Under the pieces are notes generated by a model. It saw only the letters and a program-made list of their open reading frames with translations, did not search any database and had not been told where the DNA came from. From positions 14,113,561-14,177,560 of the forward strand of contig NC_088775.1 in NCBI RefSeq assembly GCF_954871325.1: a DNA stretch of 64,000 bases, read 5' to 3'. Below are positions 24,383 to 35,475 of this stretch, one piece after another. The stretch's first letter is position 1; every line of letters begins with the position of its first letter. Source of the DNA: Gordionus sp. m RMFG-2023. Its lineage: Eukaryota; Nematomorpha; Gordioida; Chordodea; Parachordodidae. The position numbers and the translations under genes are program-made.

Positions 24383-24423
24383 TGGTAGTACCTATCCAAA
24401 TGAAAATTTGATAGGTACTACCA
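24383..24423. other. Strong short hairpin
   Basis: TGGTAGTACCTATC...AAAT, a GAAA loop, then ATTT...GATAGGTACTACCA: an 18 bp stem with one bulged C and a 4 nt loop. It is not flanked by an evident target duplication. It might be a tiny foldback element or a structured RNA. Confidence 0.75.
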
Positions 24424-24479
24424 TAAAGTAATACCTATCATTAACCGAAACAGAATGCATTACAATCGACTTACAAATA

Positions 24480-25433
24480 AACAAAACCAAAACAGAAATA
24501 TGTTCCTCAACCCGGAGATACCCTCTGATTTTTTTTAAAGTATTGAAAAAGATATCCAACTCTTGGGCTCCCCATTACTAAATAATAATATATCCGAAAA
24601 ATTATCGATAAAACAATTTCTTAAATGCAAAACTTGAAAAGTTTATTAACCATATTCCATCACACCAACTTTTTTATTTATTGAAAATAGTTTTTATCTA
24701 TCTAAAATCTCGCATCTTTTTCAATCATCGTCCTCATTTACCGCCTCAAAATTTTTCAATCAACATAATATTCGATTAAAAACTTTATAGAAAGAATCCT
24801 CACTCTCATTATCGGACTTTAATTGGCACCTTGCCCATTTACCTGCTACACTAGGGGGTATCAACATGATATCTTTAGAACTATTGTCCCTATCTACATA
24901 TCTCAAATCACCTATCCCTCAATTGAGCGATCTAATTATTTATAACACCTAATTATGATCTTTTAATCACAGCAATTGAAAGTTGGAATCAACTTACCAC
25001 AAATGGTTTTACATTTCCAACCGAAATATCTAACAAATTTATCATTGAACCCCTAATTAAGAACCTACAAAATAGCCTTAATCCTACTGTTATTAACGCA
25101 TACAATTATTACAATCCAACGATAAATACGGAGGACGAATGGCTCGAAGCACTACCAAGCCAAACCTTAGATAATCTCTTAATTAACCAAGAACTGAGAG
25201 TTACTATAGGATTTAAACTTGGATGCTCACTCACACAACCACACACATGCCACCAATGTAACTTATCTATACATCCTAACGCCCAGCACAGCCTTAACTG
25301 CACCCGTAGTCAAGGTCGCCATCTCCGTCATAAAGCAATCAACAAAATCATCCATAAAACATTTAATAAGGCAAAAATTCCCAAAATACTCGAACCAACT
25401 AAATTTTTATTACAGGATTGCCTTAGACCCGAC
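24480..25433 (+). pseudogene. Reverse-transcriptase element fragment, left part
   Basis: Decayed C-terminal half of a reverse-transcriptase protein of the type widespread in invertebrate genomes, with a Cys/His knuckle after the polymerase. Pieces in order but in several frames: LSLSDFNWHLAHLPATLGGI (the motif ahead of the conserved GG), EWLEALPSQTLDNLL, ELRVTIGFKLGCSL, CHQCNLSIHPNAQHSLNC, RHKAINKIIHKTF, AKIPKILEPTKFLLQDCL and RPD. The sequence then breaks off at 25433, where a hAT element has inserted, and resumes at 33129. Several frameshifts and stops are present. I judge it non-LTR-like; the clade is not settled. Confidence 0.7.
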
Positions 25434-25631
25434 CAGGGTTGATCAAAATTTTCAAATTGCTGGAGAAATTTGGTATTATGCTGGAAAAATATGAAAATTG
25501 CGGTAGAAATATAAAAATTGCTAAAAAAAAAATTTTTGCGGGCCTTCGGCAGGGATTTTGAATTGACTTAATTATCCGCCTATTATTTTTATAATTACTT
25601 TATATAAATACAAAGTCGGTAACTATTTTCC

Positions 25632-25816
25632 TTTTATAGTCAAAACAATAGATTCTTTATTATAAAATTGTTTCCTATATATAGTCTTTTATAATTATGT
25701 CATTTAACTACTACTAATATGCAATTACATTGACCTCCATAAGATAATATAAAATGTAAGAAATATATAATTCAAATAGCGTAATCTTTTATATATATAA
25801 ACATTCAAATATAACA
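25632..25816 (-). repeat. Gypsy 3' LTR
   Basis: 185 bp; on the minus strand it opens TGTTATATTTGAATG and closes TTTTGACTATAAAA. It matches the other LTR closely, with small differences in the AT microsatellite. Confidence 0.92.
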
Positions 25817-25835
25817 TATCTTCTTTCCCACCAAG

Positions 25836-27482
25836 TTAAAATCTTCTATCAATCTTTTTATTACCAAGTTCAAGTTCATCTATTAATCTTTTTGTTGGCT
25901 TTCGTTCCCTTGTTGGATAACGCGGTTGCCTTCCTTTTTGACTTGGTTCAATTGGTATTATTGATTTGGTTTCGTCTGGTTCTTTCCTTATTTGTAGTTG
26001 ATCTGCGTGTTTTCGTACTATTTTATCTTTTTCTTCTACGTTATACGAGAATTTTGCTTGTTGATTTATTATTTTTCCTTCATGCCATCCTTTTTCAAGT
26101 GAATTTTTTATCCAAACTAATTCGTTTTCTCCAAAATCTCTATGTATGCCTTTGTTTAACTGATCGTGTTTTACTACAGAGGTTTCTAATTTTTCAGTAA
26201 TTGATAGTTTCACCCAGTCTAATAAAGTATTTAGTCTTCTTCCCATAAATAGTTTGGCAGGTATTCGGCCCGTTGAGGAATGTTTAGAATTTCTATATGT
26301 AACTAATACTTCATTAAGGCATTTTTCCCCATCATTTGTTTGTTCTCTGTTAGCAAAATACCGATTTTTTATAGTTTGTATGCATCTTTCAACTAATCCG
26401 TTACTTCTCGGATGGTATGGTGTAGTTTTTATGTGTTGTTTATTTTTATTTTTGCACCATTTGTAAAATTCATTTGAAATGAAATGTGGACCATTGTCTG
26501 TGACAATTTGACGTGGAACACCATATCGTGTAAGCCATTTTTCTAATCTATTTATTAAATTTTTACTTGTGGTATCTTTTATTCTATCGATCTCTACCCA
26601 TTTTGAATATGCATCGATTCCTACCAGCCAATAAAATCCGTCTAGTGGTCCGGCAAAATCTAAATGTACCCTTTCCCAGGGTTGTACTGGCAGATTCCAT
26701 GGGTATACGGCAACTTCTTGTATATCTCTGCGATGTTTTTGACACCCAATACAGCGGTTGACTAATTTTTTGACATCTTTATCTAATTTTTCCCACCATA
26801 TATAATGTTTCGTAATGGATTTCATCGATGTAATACCGGGATGACCTGTATGTAATATCTGTAAAACTCGTTTTTGTAGTGAATATGGAATTATTAAGCG
26901 ACCATTCCAAAATAGGATACCGTCATCATTTTCTATTTCATCTATTCTTGTTCTAAAAGCTTGTAATTCTGGTGCTTGATTTTGTATATTTGTACCATTT
27001 AATAATATTTTTACTCTTCTTAAAATTGGATCTTTCGCAGTTTCATCTCTAAGTTCTTTTCTTGATAGAGTTAATGTGTCATAAGTAAGATTTCGTATAT
27101 ATTTCACTGTTTTATTTTCACTTGTTATTTTATTATCATTTTTCTCTATTGGGTTTCGCGATAAAGCATCTGCAATTATATTTCTTGCGCCATTCTTATA
27201 CATTATTTCATAATCATATGCTGATAGTTTATAAGCCCAACGTAACAATCTTTGGTTTGTTAAGGCGTTTAAATCTCTGTTATCCCCATATATTTTTATT
27301 AAAGGTTTATGGTCCGTTCGTATTTTAAATTTTCGTCCATACAAATAGTTATGAAATTTTTCTACACCGTTTACTATGGCTTTGGCTTCTTTGTCGATTG
27401 TTGAATAATTCTTTTCAGCATCTTGTAAAGTTCTCGAGGTGTAAGCTATTGGGTATTCGTTACCATTATCATATTTTTGCAA
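25836..27482 (-). CDS. pol: Gypsy RNase H and integrase part (fossil)
   Basis: Open stretch of 548 codons. It begins with RNase H (YTSRTLQDAEKNYSTIDKEA, RTDHKPLI, IADALSR), followed by the integrase zinc module (HTGHPGI ... CIGCQKH) and catalytic core (HLDFAGPLDGFYWLVGIDAY, VTDNGPHFIS, HPRSNGLVER), then a basic tail ending near the purine tract. In life it would insert the DNA copy into the host genome. Domain order RT-RNase H-integrase marks the Gypsy family. Confidence 0.92.
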   Translation of the reverse strand: MQKYDNGNEYPIAYTSRTLQDAEKNYSTIDKEAKAIVNGVEKFHNYLYGRKFKIRTDHKPLIKIYGDNRDLNALTNQRLLRWAYKLSAYDYEIMYKNGARNIIADALSRNPIEKNDNKITSENKTVKYIRNLTYDTLTLSRKELRDETAKDPILRRVKILLNGTNIQNQAPELQAFRTRIDEIENDDGILFWNGRLIIPYSLQKRVLQILHTGHPGITSMKSITKHYIWWEKLDKDVKKLVNRCIGCQKHRRDIQEVAVYPWNLPVQPWERVHLDFAGPLDGFYWLVGIDAYSKWVEIDRIKDTTSKNLINRLEKWLTRYGVPRQIVTDNGPHFISNEFYKWCKNKNKQHIKTTPYHPRSNGLVERCIQTIKNRYFANREQTNDGEKCLNEVLVTYRNSKHSSTGRIPAKLFMGRRLNTLLDWVKLSITEKLETSVVKHDQLNKGIHRDFGENELVWIKNSLEKGWHEGKIINQQAKFSYNVEEKDKIVRKHADQLQIRKEPDETKSIIPIEPSQKGRQPRYPTRERKPTKRLIDELELGNKKIDRRF

Positions 27483-27583
27483 GAGTACAGCTCCAAATCC
27501 TTGGTTTGATGCATCTGTTTCTAGTATTAACTCAAGATCCGGTTTATAAAATTGTATAGTATTGTGTTCTGTTACTATTCCTT

Positions 27584-28498
27584 TTACTTTTTCAAATAAT
27601 GCATCATCTTTTTTAGTCCAATTCCATTTAACATTTTTACTAGATTATGTAATTCGGCTATGATTCCATGTAAGTTTGGTATGAACCGTGTACAATAGTT
27701 TAATATACCTAAAAATGATTTTATGTTATGTCTATCTTTAGACGTTGGATATTTTTGTATTGCTATTATTTTATTTTTATCCGGGTGTATTCCATTTTGA
27801 TCTATTATGTATCCTAAATATGATACTTTTTCTTTCATAAAATTTATTTTGCTTGTTTTGACTTTTAATCCCGCATTTTGTAATTTTTTAAGGACTTGTT
27901 TTATATTCTCGATATGTTCATTATCATTTTTTCCTGTAATTATAACATCATCTAAATAAACTGCTGTATCTTTACAATCAGCAACTAAATCGTCCATATA
28001 TCGTTGAAATATTATTGGTGCTGTAGCTATACTAAAAGGTAATCGTAAATAGCGGTAGTATCCATTTGGTGTTACCATTGTTAATAATTCTTGCGATTCA
28101 TCGTCAATGCTCATTTGTAGGTATGCATCTTTGAGATCTAATGTTGTATATTTATTTCCATTCGCTATTTTTGCTAATAATTTTTCAAACGTTGGTAGAA
28201 TGTGATAGTCTTTTAGAATAAATTTATTTAACGTTACTTTAAAATCTCCACATAATCGTAGTTCGCCTGAAGTTTTACGTACCACTACCATTGGAGTACT
28301 CCAGGTTACTCTTGTTGTTGATGGATCTATTTTCTTGATTATATTATTTTCTTCCAAACGTTTCAGTTCATTTTCAATTTCTACTTTTAAAGGCAACGGT
28401 ACTCTTCTAGCTGGCAGTGCAATTGGTTTTGTATTTTCTTCCAATTGTGGTTTTACTGGTTCGACATTTTTTATTAATCCTAATTTATTATCAAACAC
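27584..28498 (-). CDS. pol: Gypsy reverse transcriptase part (fossil)
   Basis: Open stretch of 304 codons with VTWSTPMVVVRKTSGELRLC, TLDLKDAYLQMSI, and the catalytic YLDDVIITG, followed by VSYLGYIID and the connection toward RNase H. Typical Ty3/Gypsy reverse transcriptase; it would copy element RNA into DNA in a particle. Confidence 0.92.
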   Translation of the reverse strand: MFDNKLGLIKNVEPVKPQLEENTKPIALPARRVPLPLKVEIENELKRLEENNIIKKIDPSTTRVTWSTPMVVVRKTSGELRLCGDFKVTLNKFILKDYHILPTFEKLLAKIANGNKYTTLDLKDAYLQMSIDDESQELLTMVTPNGYYRYLRLPFSIATAPIIFQRYMDDLVADCKDTAVYLDDVIITGKNDNEHIENIKQVLKKLQNAGLKVKTSKINFMKEKVSYLGYIIDQNGIHPDKNKIIAIQKYPTSKDRHNIKSFLGILNYCTRFIPNLHGIIAELHNLVKMLNGIGLKKMMHYLKK

Positions 28499-28689
28499 CG
28501 TAGCAAATTATTTATATAGTTTGTTAATATTTACGCTACCATTATCATTGTATTTATATCTATTGTTGATCATATTGATTTTTACATTTTTTGGTAACGA
28601 TAAGTCAAATTTGATAATCCATGGAAATTCAAATAGAGCTGCATCATTTGTTTGTGTGACTAATAATGGAAGCCATTTTATGTTATTAT

Positions 28690-29085
28690 TTAATTGTACC
28701 TTACATCAGCTTCACCCATAATTTTTATTCTATTATTTCCATATGTAGTTGGTGCTTTAGCCCTTCTAAGTTTTGGCTTTCCGATTTTATTCCATATTAT
28801 TTCATTAATAATGGTTACTGCCGAGCCAGTATCATATTCCATTTTAATTTTTTGGTTGTTTATTAATACCTCAATTGTTGGATGTTGTCCATATTTGTAT
28901 ATTTTTCTTATTGAGACATCCGAATCGTCTTCTTTATTATTGTAATGTTCCGTAAATCTTTTCTTTAGCTCTACAACATACGGCGAAGTGGTTTGGTTTC
29001 CTACATTTACTGCACAATTTTCCGTAGGCGGGACAATTTCTAATAGCATGAAACCGATTACAGAAATAGCATGGTTTTCTCCAAT
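28690..29085 (-). CDS. Gypsy protease and zinc-knuckle region (fossil)
   Basis: The aspartic protease motif appears as YDTGSAVTII within 28690-29049, preceded (29030-29085) by a CCHC zinc knuckle of pattern C-x2-C-x3-H-x4-C. These are the nucleocapsid and processing parts expected between gag and reverse transcriptase. Confidence 0.8.
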   Translation of the reverse strand: MGENHAISVIGFMLLEIVPPTENCAVNVGNQTTSPYVVELKKRFTEHYNNKEDDSDVSIRKIYKYGQHPTIEVLINNQKIKMEYDTGSAVTIINEIIWNKIGKPKLRRAKAPTTYGNNRIKIMGEADVRYN

Positions 29086-29205
29086 TACTATTATTATTTA
29101 TGGTGGTTATTATACCCGGGCACTAGTTCTCTTTTTACATATGCTTTATTATAATTTTGATAGTGCCGTTTATCATTATTATTATACTTATACTGCCGAT
29201 TATTT

Positions 29206-29784
29206 TTAAGGCTCTTTTATTTTATATACCATTTTAGCAGTATTATTTATTTCTAAGTCGGCTCGTTCCATCGCTAAAGCTAATTCTACCACTTTGTTTA
29301 AGCTTAACGGTTGGTCTTCGTCTTTAGTATCTGGATATCTTAATCGTAGTTCTTTATCCAGTTGTGACATCTTTAGTCCGGTGATTAATTGATCTCGAAT
29401 TCTCAGTTCTACATTGTCTTCAAATTCGCATCTTCGGACTAGCTCCTTTATATTTTTTAAATAGCTCATTACGGATTCAGTAGCCCCGCGACTTAATCTA
29501 ATGAAATCAATTCTTGATGCCAAAATAGTTTTTTCATCTTTATATAGTTGTTTTGCTATTTTATATATGTAATTCCATCCTACCTCCTCTATATTCCTAG
29601 GATAGAGTAATTTTTTGATATCAGTAGTTATAATGTTTATTCCTCCATATGCTATAAATAATTTTTTTAAAGTGGCGTCAGTTTGAGGAATATTTTTCAC
29701 ATTTAGTATATATTTGATATAATCAACGTAGTCCTCGATAGAACAATCCTCCTTTTTAAAGTCCTGGAGAATAATTTTATCCAT
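29206..29784 (-). CDS. gag: Gypsy gag-like part (fossil)
   Basis: Open stretch of 192 codons starting MDKIILQDFKKEDCSIEDY, helical, with FIRLSRGATESVMSYLKNIK and LRIRDQLITGLKMSQLDKEL, the retrotransposon gag pattern. The same block, decayed, recurs in the second Gypsy element near 54520-54720. Confidence 0.85.
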   Translation of the reverse strand: MDKIILQDFKKEDCSIEDYVDYIKYILNVKNIPQTDATLKKLFIAYGGINIITTDIKKLLYPRNIEEVGWNYIYKIAKQLYKDEKTILASRIDFIRLSRGATESVMSYLKNIKELVRRCEFEDNVELRIRDQLITGLKMSQLDKELRLRYPDTKDEDQPLSLNKVVELALAMERADLEINNTAKMVYKIKEP

Positions 29785-29905
29785 AATTTCTAAATATATA
29801 TAATTTTTTTTTTATAAACAGAAATTTTTTTTATAATTCTATATATTATTAAACTTGACCGAAAACCGCGCGACTTAGATTTTTTTTTTTTATTTAGTCG
29901 CCATT

Positions 29906-30095
29906 TTTTATAGTCAAAACAATAGATTCTTTATTATAAAATTGTTTCCTATATATAGTCTTCTATTATTATGTCATTTAACTACTACTAATATGCAATT
30001 ACATTGACCTCCATAAGATAATATAAAATGTAAGAAATATATAATTTAAATAGCGTAACCTTTTAATATATATATATAAACATTCAAATATAACA
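29906..30095 (-). repeat. Gypsy 5' LTR
   Basis: 190 bp, ending two bases before the primer-binding region TGGCGAC. Its outer edge abuts the TTTCC target duplication. Confidence 0.92.
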
Positions 30096-30409
30096 TTTCC
30101 CAAAATAAAATACGCCTTGATTTATTAGAATATATTAATTTATAAAACAAACCAACGATCTTTTTTAAATGTAAAAGAATGTAAACAAGATAAAATTTTA
30201 TTAAAAAAAACGATTTTAATTTTACAATTAAAAATATATTTTATGTGAATGTCCCGCAAAACGACCGCAATTGGAAATCTACCATGTGTGTGTATAACAT
30301 TATAGGAATAGGCGCTTAATTATCACGTATCACGTTTAAATACATAATAAGGTACTCCAAAAATAAGAAATAATACAGATGTAACTACAGTTGCGCCAAT
30401 TTTAATCAC

Positions 30410-32695
30410 TTATCTTGTAGTGCAACATTCACAGAGATACTTATCATCACAATGTTGGTAGAATCTTTTTCCCATAATATTTAACGACTCTAATATAAAT
30501 GAAAACTATACTTGTAGAACAAAAATAAGCAAGGCTATCATTAATGTTTTAGAATCTAAATCTAGGAGGTCAAATCTTGACGATTTGAAAGATGGGCATA
30601 CATATGCAATTCTAACAGATGCATCTAATAAGGGAAGAAATATTATAATATTTGCCTTGATCCTTAGCTATTTCAACAAAATTAAGGTCGATTCAATAAA
30701 ACTATTAAATTTTTTCCCCTCAAATAGTGAAAAATCCGAAGACATAGCTAACCATATAATGGCAAATATAGCAGATTCGAGATTATCAATAAATTGCATG
30801 TTAGCTTTATGATCTGAAATACATCAGTGAATTTGGTAAAAACAGTGTATTTACAGAATTGAGTTAGCACAATGTTGGTTGGGAATGTTCCTAATACCCG
30901 CCATCTATAGAATTTTAAAATTTTATAAACCTTTAAAAAAATATTTCTTAAATAAAGATTATAAAAGCTGTCCTAACATTTTGAAAATTTTTCATTAATG
31001 AATGGCAGAGGTATATTTAGCAATGATTTTACATGTAGAAAATCTACTAAATGCTGTTAATGTGTAGTTGCAATCAGAAGAATTTTAACAAAAATTCACA
31101 AAATTATTCTGCAGATGTGTTCATCTTTACAGTTAAAAATTGACAATAAATTTTATGGCGCCATTGCTAAAACTTAATTATATTTTATTTGAGATTTAAA
31201 TAATAGAACTAAATGTTTACCGTCGTTATGATATTTATATAATTCCTGGCATGACATATTATATATTTGTTTAATCATTAGCTCGGCCTCTAATGTTGTT
31301 AAAGCAATCCGATTTCTCTCATTTTTCCAGGCAGTCCTCATCAGGCTAAAAATGCGATAGGATGAGGCATTAGAATGAGGTAAGGAGAAGACATACTCGG
31401 ATATTTTTTCAAAGGATGGGGATTTATCGTTATTACGAAAAAAATTCTACCTATTTCTCCTCTGCTTTTATACCATCAAACTTTAAGTATTTAGGCGAAT
31501 CATAAAAAATAAAGAGAATTACAATCTCCTCAAACAAGGCATCAATCTCTTTCAGTATTTTTAATATATTTATTAAATTATGAAAACCATCAATTGATGG
31601 TTTCTATTCCAAGGTCATAATATTTATACATTTGTAAATAGAATTATTAAAATCAAATTTTGATTGTAAATATTCTAAAATTGTCTTAATAAAAATATCT
31701 GCTTCATTTAAAAATGTATTAATTAGAGTATTATTTGAACATTTAATATAATATTTTGAGCAATAGCGCCATAAAATTTATTATTAATTTTTAATTGTAT
31801 AGATGAACAAAGCTGTAGCATGATTTTGTGAATCTTTTTTAATAAAGGATATTCTGATTGCAACTGAATATTAACTGCATATAATAGATTTCCTACATGT
31901 GTAACTAATCTTAAATATGCTTCTGCCATTTCAAATTTGAAAAAATTTTTCAAAATTTTAGGACAGCTTTTAAATCTCTATTTAAAAAGTATCTTTTTAA
32001 TTGTTTGTAAAATTTTAAAATTCTATCGATAGCAGGTATTAATGATAACCACCTGGTACATATCGCAACAACTCACACCATTCAGACCACTCCACCAACT
32101 CTTTCAATTCATTAACTCTTTTAGTTGATGAATTAAATTCGTTAAAACATTTCATCACGATTATTTCGATCTACAGATAGTACATTCATTGCCTTCTTGC
32201 AAGAATTATGCAGTATATGGCATGTACAGCCAATTTGTATTAATTCATTATTGTGCTGCCTCAATTCAGTCACTTTGGTTTTTGCCAAAATTGACAGAGG
32301 CATTATCAGCGCAGAAAGCTGACATGATAACCCTGAATCAGCTATATTTACCATTATGTGGCTAGCTACATCGTTGGATTTTTCACTATCCGAGAAAAGA
32401 ATTTTAACAGTTTTATTGAAATGTTGTTATTCTTGTTGAAATAGCGAAGGATCGAGGGAAATGTTTTAATATTTCCCTTATTAGATGCATCTGTTAGAAT
32501 TGCATATGGATGCCCATCTTTCAAATCGTCTAGAATTGACCTCTAGGATTCAGGTACTAAAACACTTGTTGTAACTTGCTCATTTTTGTTCTGCCACAAG
32601 TAAGGTTTGTACTTATATTGGAGTCGTTAAATATCATGAGAAAAAGATTCGACCCTCATTGTGATGATATAGTTCTGTGAATGTTGAACTACATG
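30410..32695. repeat. Inverted duplication of hAT transposase sequence
   Basis: The plus-strand arm at 30410-31170 and the minus-strand arm at 31723-32695 share long matched blocks, for example GATGGGCATACATATGCAAT (30592) against its reverse complement near 32498, and the AATGGCAGA block near 31001 against 31924. The plus arm is shorter, missing an internal part. The spacer 31171-31722 holds the C-terminal hAT domain that belongs to the minus arm. Confidence 0.75.
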
Positions 32696-33128
32696 ATAGA
32701 TGTATACGATTTCCGCAAATGTAATTGCATCTGTATTATTTATTATTTTTGAGAATATTTTTGTATTGTTTTCGATGTTGATATACACCCCTGTACTGAC
32801 TTATATGAATGAAATGATGTCGATTTATTATTGGATAAAAATAAAACAGGATAGAAAGAAATTTACAAACTAGACATGTTTTTCGAATAAATATTTAATA
32901 CTTATTTTAAAAATATAAAAATAATCAATTAATGTCTCTCAAAATCATAATTTTTATATTAAAAAGGTTAAAATACTTTCAAAAAAAATTGCGGGAGAAA
33001 TTAAAAAATTGCGGTAGATTTTTGCGGGAGATTTCCCATTGTGGTAGTTTTGCGGGAGAGAGAGGTCTGCGTGTAAACTAAAAAATTGCGGGAGTCTCCC
33101 GCTGATGGGGGGAGACATGGCAACCAAG

Positions 33129-33300
33129 GACCCGACGATTTAACATGTACGCCCTGGTCCAACGGCAAATCCCTTATTTGGGACGCAACCTGCGTCTCCT
33201 CCTTTCCTTCCTCAATTAATTCTAATCCTCTAACTACTATGGAAAATAAAAAATTAATAAATATTCAAATCTCAATGATTTTATATTTCAGCCAATAATT
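33129..33300 (+). pseudogene. Reverse-transcriptase element fragment, right part
   Basis: Resumes the element broken at 25433: PDDLTCTPWSNGKSLIWDAT and CVSSFPSS, the usual 'RPDG-x-PW...G..L-WD-T' end of this protein family. Its first 8 bp are the second copy of the GACCCGAC duplication. From 33301 to 33625 I see no further feature. Confidence 0.7.
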
Positions 33301-33625
33301 TCAACTTACAGCAATTTTTCCCAGTCAATATACCTTTTTTAAAAATTTTATAGCGGAAAATATTTAGAATAACAAACGAAACTTTAACTATACTTGTATT
33401 TTGGAACACACACTAAATTAAGCACTTTTTAGAGCCTTTGATACTTATATATATATTTTTATTTAGTAATTTTATATATTTTTGTAAATAGTTAGTTAAT
33501 ATAATTTTTATATAATTGGATATAACACTCTAATTTCTTTTCTCTCGAGCAATGAGAAAATAAATATTTTTGCCCTATAAAAACTCTTGTAGTTAACCCC
33601 AAAATTGCGGAAATATATATATACT

Positions 33626-35475
33626 CAGTGGCGTCACTAAAGTTCGTGCAGGGGCTCGAGCCCCCTTAAAAATTTGAATAGCCCCCTGAAGCAATTTTTC
33701 TTAATGGCTCCGTAATATCCCCTTGAACTAAAAATAAATTTTTTTTGATTGCCACTTGAATGATTTCTTTTATAATTCTACGTAATATATAGATTTTATT
33801 ATTTATAAATTAATAAGACTATCTAAATTTTTATTAAATGAGTACTATTTTAATTATTAGATTAGATTAGTACATATAAATTATATTTTCACAATGTCAG
33901 CTTGCAATCAAATTCTATATTAAAATAGAATATCAATATCACTCACTAAATATTAATTTAGCATTAACAGTTGAAGCTTAATTGACTTTTATTATAAATT
34001 ATTATACCATTTATTAATTGAAAATTAACATATTTAATATTGTAATTAGCCGAGTTCTAAATCACTAATTAACTATATTATTCATTTTTAAATTTACTAA
34101 CCATACCTCTTCTTAAAAATATTTTCAAGGTTCAAATAAATATAAGAGATTTCTCTATAAAAAGTAAACATAAAGTTTATAATCCTCTATTATATATAAT
34201 TGGTTTTAAAATATTCGGCAAAATCAATTTTACAGACGCATTTGACAGTTATATAATATATTACAGTTAATACTTTAATAAATTTTACTAATAATGCTTA
34301 TGATAATAAATATAAGTAACAATTTGTATTTAATTCTTTTACGCCATCTATTTAATTAAAAATATTATTATAAATTAAACATCTTATTATTCATTCCACA
34401 ATGGATGTAATAAGTTAGATATCTTATCTTCTCTATTTTAACGTGTTTTTAGGAAAGCAATCTTAATTGCTTTCATAATATCACTCTGGTTCTTATTTTA
34501 TTGATACAAAATGTTTAATTTCTAATACGGCATCCTTGCCCTAAATAACTTAAGGCTTCATATATTTGCATAATTTCTTCTAAAGATTTTTAATGTTTTT
34601 GTTTTATCAATTTATCTAACATTCTGATATGAGTTAACATTGTGAGTTTCATGGCTGTGACTGCCAATTAACCAGCATCTATTATTTGTGTGGCTATGTA
34701 AGTTAAGATTATTATACAGCTGCTGAGAGCATATGATTGTATATTTTAGATAAGTAATAATGGTCAACTGTGTGGTCGTTTATATATCATTAAAAATGAA
34801 AGATAATCTTATAGTTAATATCTCACAATAATTTTCTCGATTACCTATCTAGCTTCTATCATGTCATTTAAGAGGAAGCTCTAACCACCATATTCATATA
34901 GTTTTATGATTTGGATTGGTCGTTTATATTCTCTTCTTCAAGAATTATTCATTTGGTTAGGCCTATAAATTTTTCCTTATTAGTCCATTCTAAACATTAT
35001 CTAAAATGGCAACAGAGAGTTATATTAGTTTCATGACCTTTTGTCAATGTAAGTTGCTAAGAATTATATTATATTATGTGGTTTTCAAAAATTATTATCA
35101 ATTGAGGCATATGTATGAATTAATTAACCTTTTTTATCACTTGTAATTCTTTAGACGTAAAATTTTTTTATATCAACAATCGAAAATATTTTAAACTATA
35201 ATAAATAGATTTTGCATTAAAAAATATTAGATTTAGAAATGTCTTCTATTATTTTAATTATTTATATACTAGTTTATTTTGTATGCATAATATAATAAAT
35301 GACAAAATATGAAATTCAGAAGAATTGTTCAGAGATAGCAAATTTTAAAAAAGTATAATATATTAATATAAAACCCGGCCGAAGGCCCGCATATTAGGGT
35401 GTATGGGGGCGAAGCCCTCCTTAAAGTTTTTTTTAGTTGAGCCTCCTGAGATTGTAAAGGCTAGCGACGCCCATG
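33626..35475 (+). mobile_element. 1.85 kb hAT-like element
   Basis: Termini CAGTGGCGTCACTAAAG and, read inward from the right, CATGGGCGTCGCTAGCC, with a perfect 8 bp target duplication TATATACT (33618-33625, 35476-35483). GC-rich subterminal blocks (CAGGGGCTCGAGCCCCC; CCCGGCCGAAGGCCCGC) stand out from an A+T-rich interior. No convincing transposase could be read on either strand, so this is probably non-autonomous. A partial inverted copy lies at 1-1886. Confidence 0.88.

Larger units (their letters stand above)
25632..30095 (-). mobile_element. Gypsy-type LTR retrotransposon (fossil), near full length
   Basis: LTR element of the Gypsy (Ty3) family, 4464 bp, with two similar LTRs and a 5 bp target duplication TTTCC (25627-25631, 30096-30100). 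Order on the minus strand: LTR, primer-binding region starting TGGCGAC, gag-like part, zinc knuckle, protease, reverse transcriptase, RNase H, integrase, purine tract GGTGGGAAAGAAG, LTR. No envelope gene. The LTRs differ at only a few places, so the insertion is young. The coding region carries a few breaks. It sits inside the hAT element at 25434-33128. Confidence 0.93.
25434..33128 (-). mobile_element. hAT transposon with an internal inverted duplication, host of a Gypsy insertion
   Basis: A hAT element whose ends are CAGGGTTGATCA (left) and, read inward from the right, CTTGGTTGCCATGTC. It is flanked by a perfect 8 bp duplication GACCCGAC (25426-25433, 33129-33136). The subterminal parts repeat TTGCGGGAGA/TTGCGGTAGA several times (25495-25520, 32985-33100), probably transposase sites. 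Without the Gypsy element the hAT is about 3.2 kb. Transposase pieces are on the minus strand at 31190-32560: DASNKG-type core (near 32480), CHILHNSCKKA (near 32200), and the dimerisation block LPHSNASSYRIFSLMRTAW (near 31340). A second, shorter set lies on the plus strand at 30410-31170. Confidence 0.85.
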
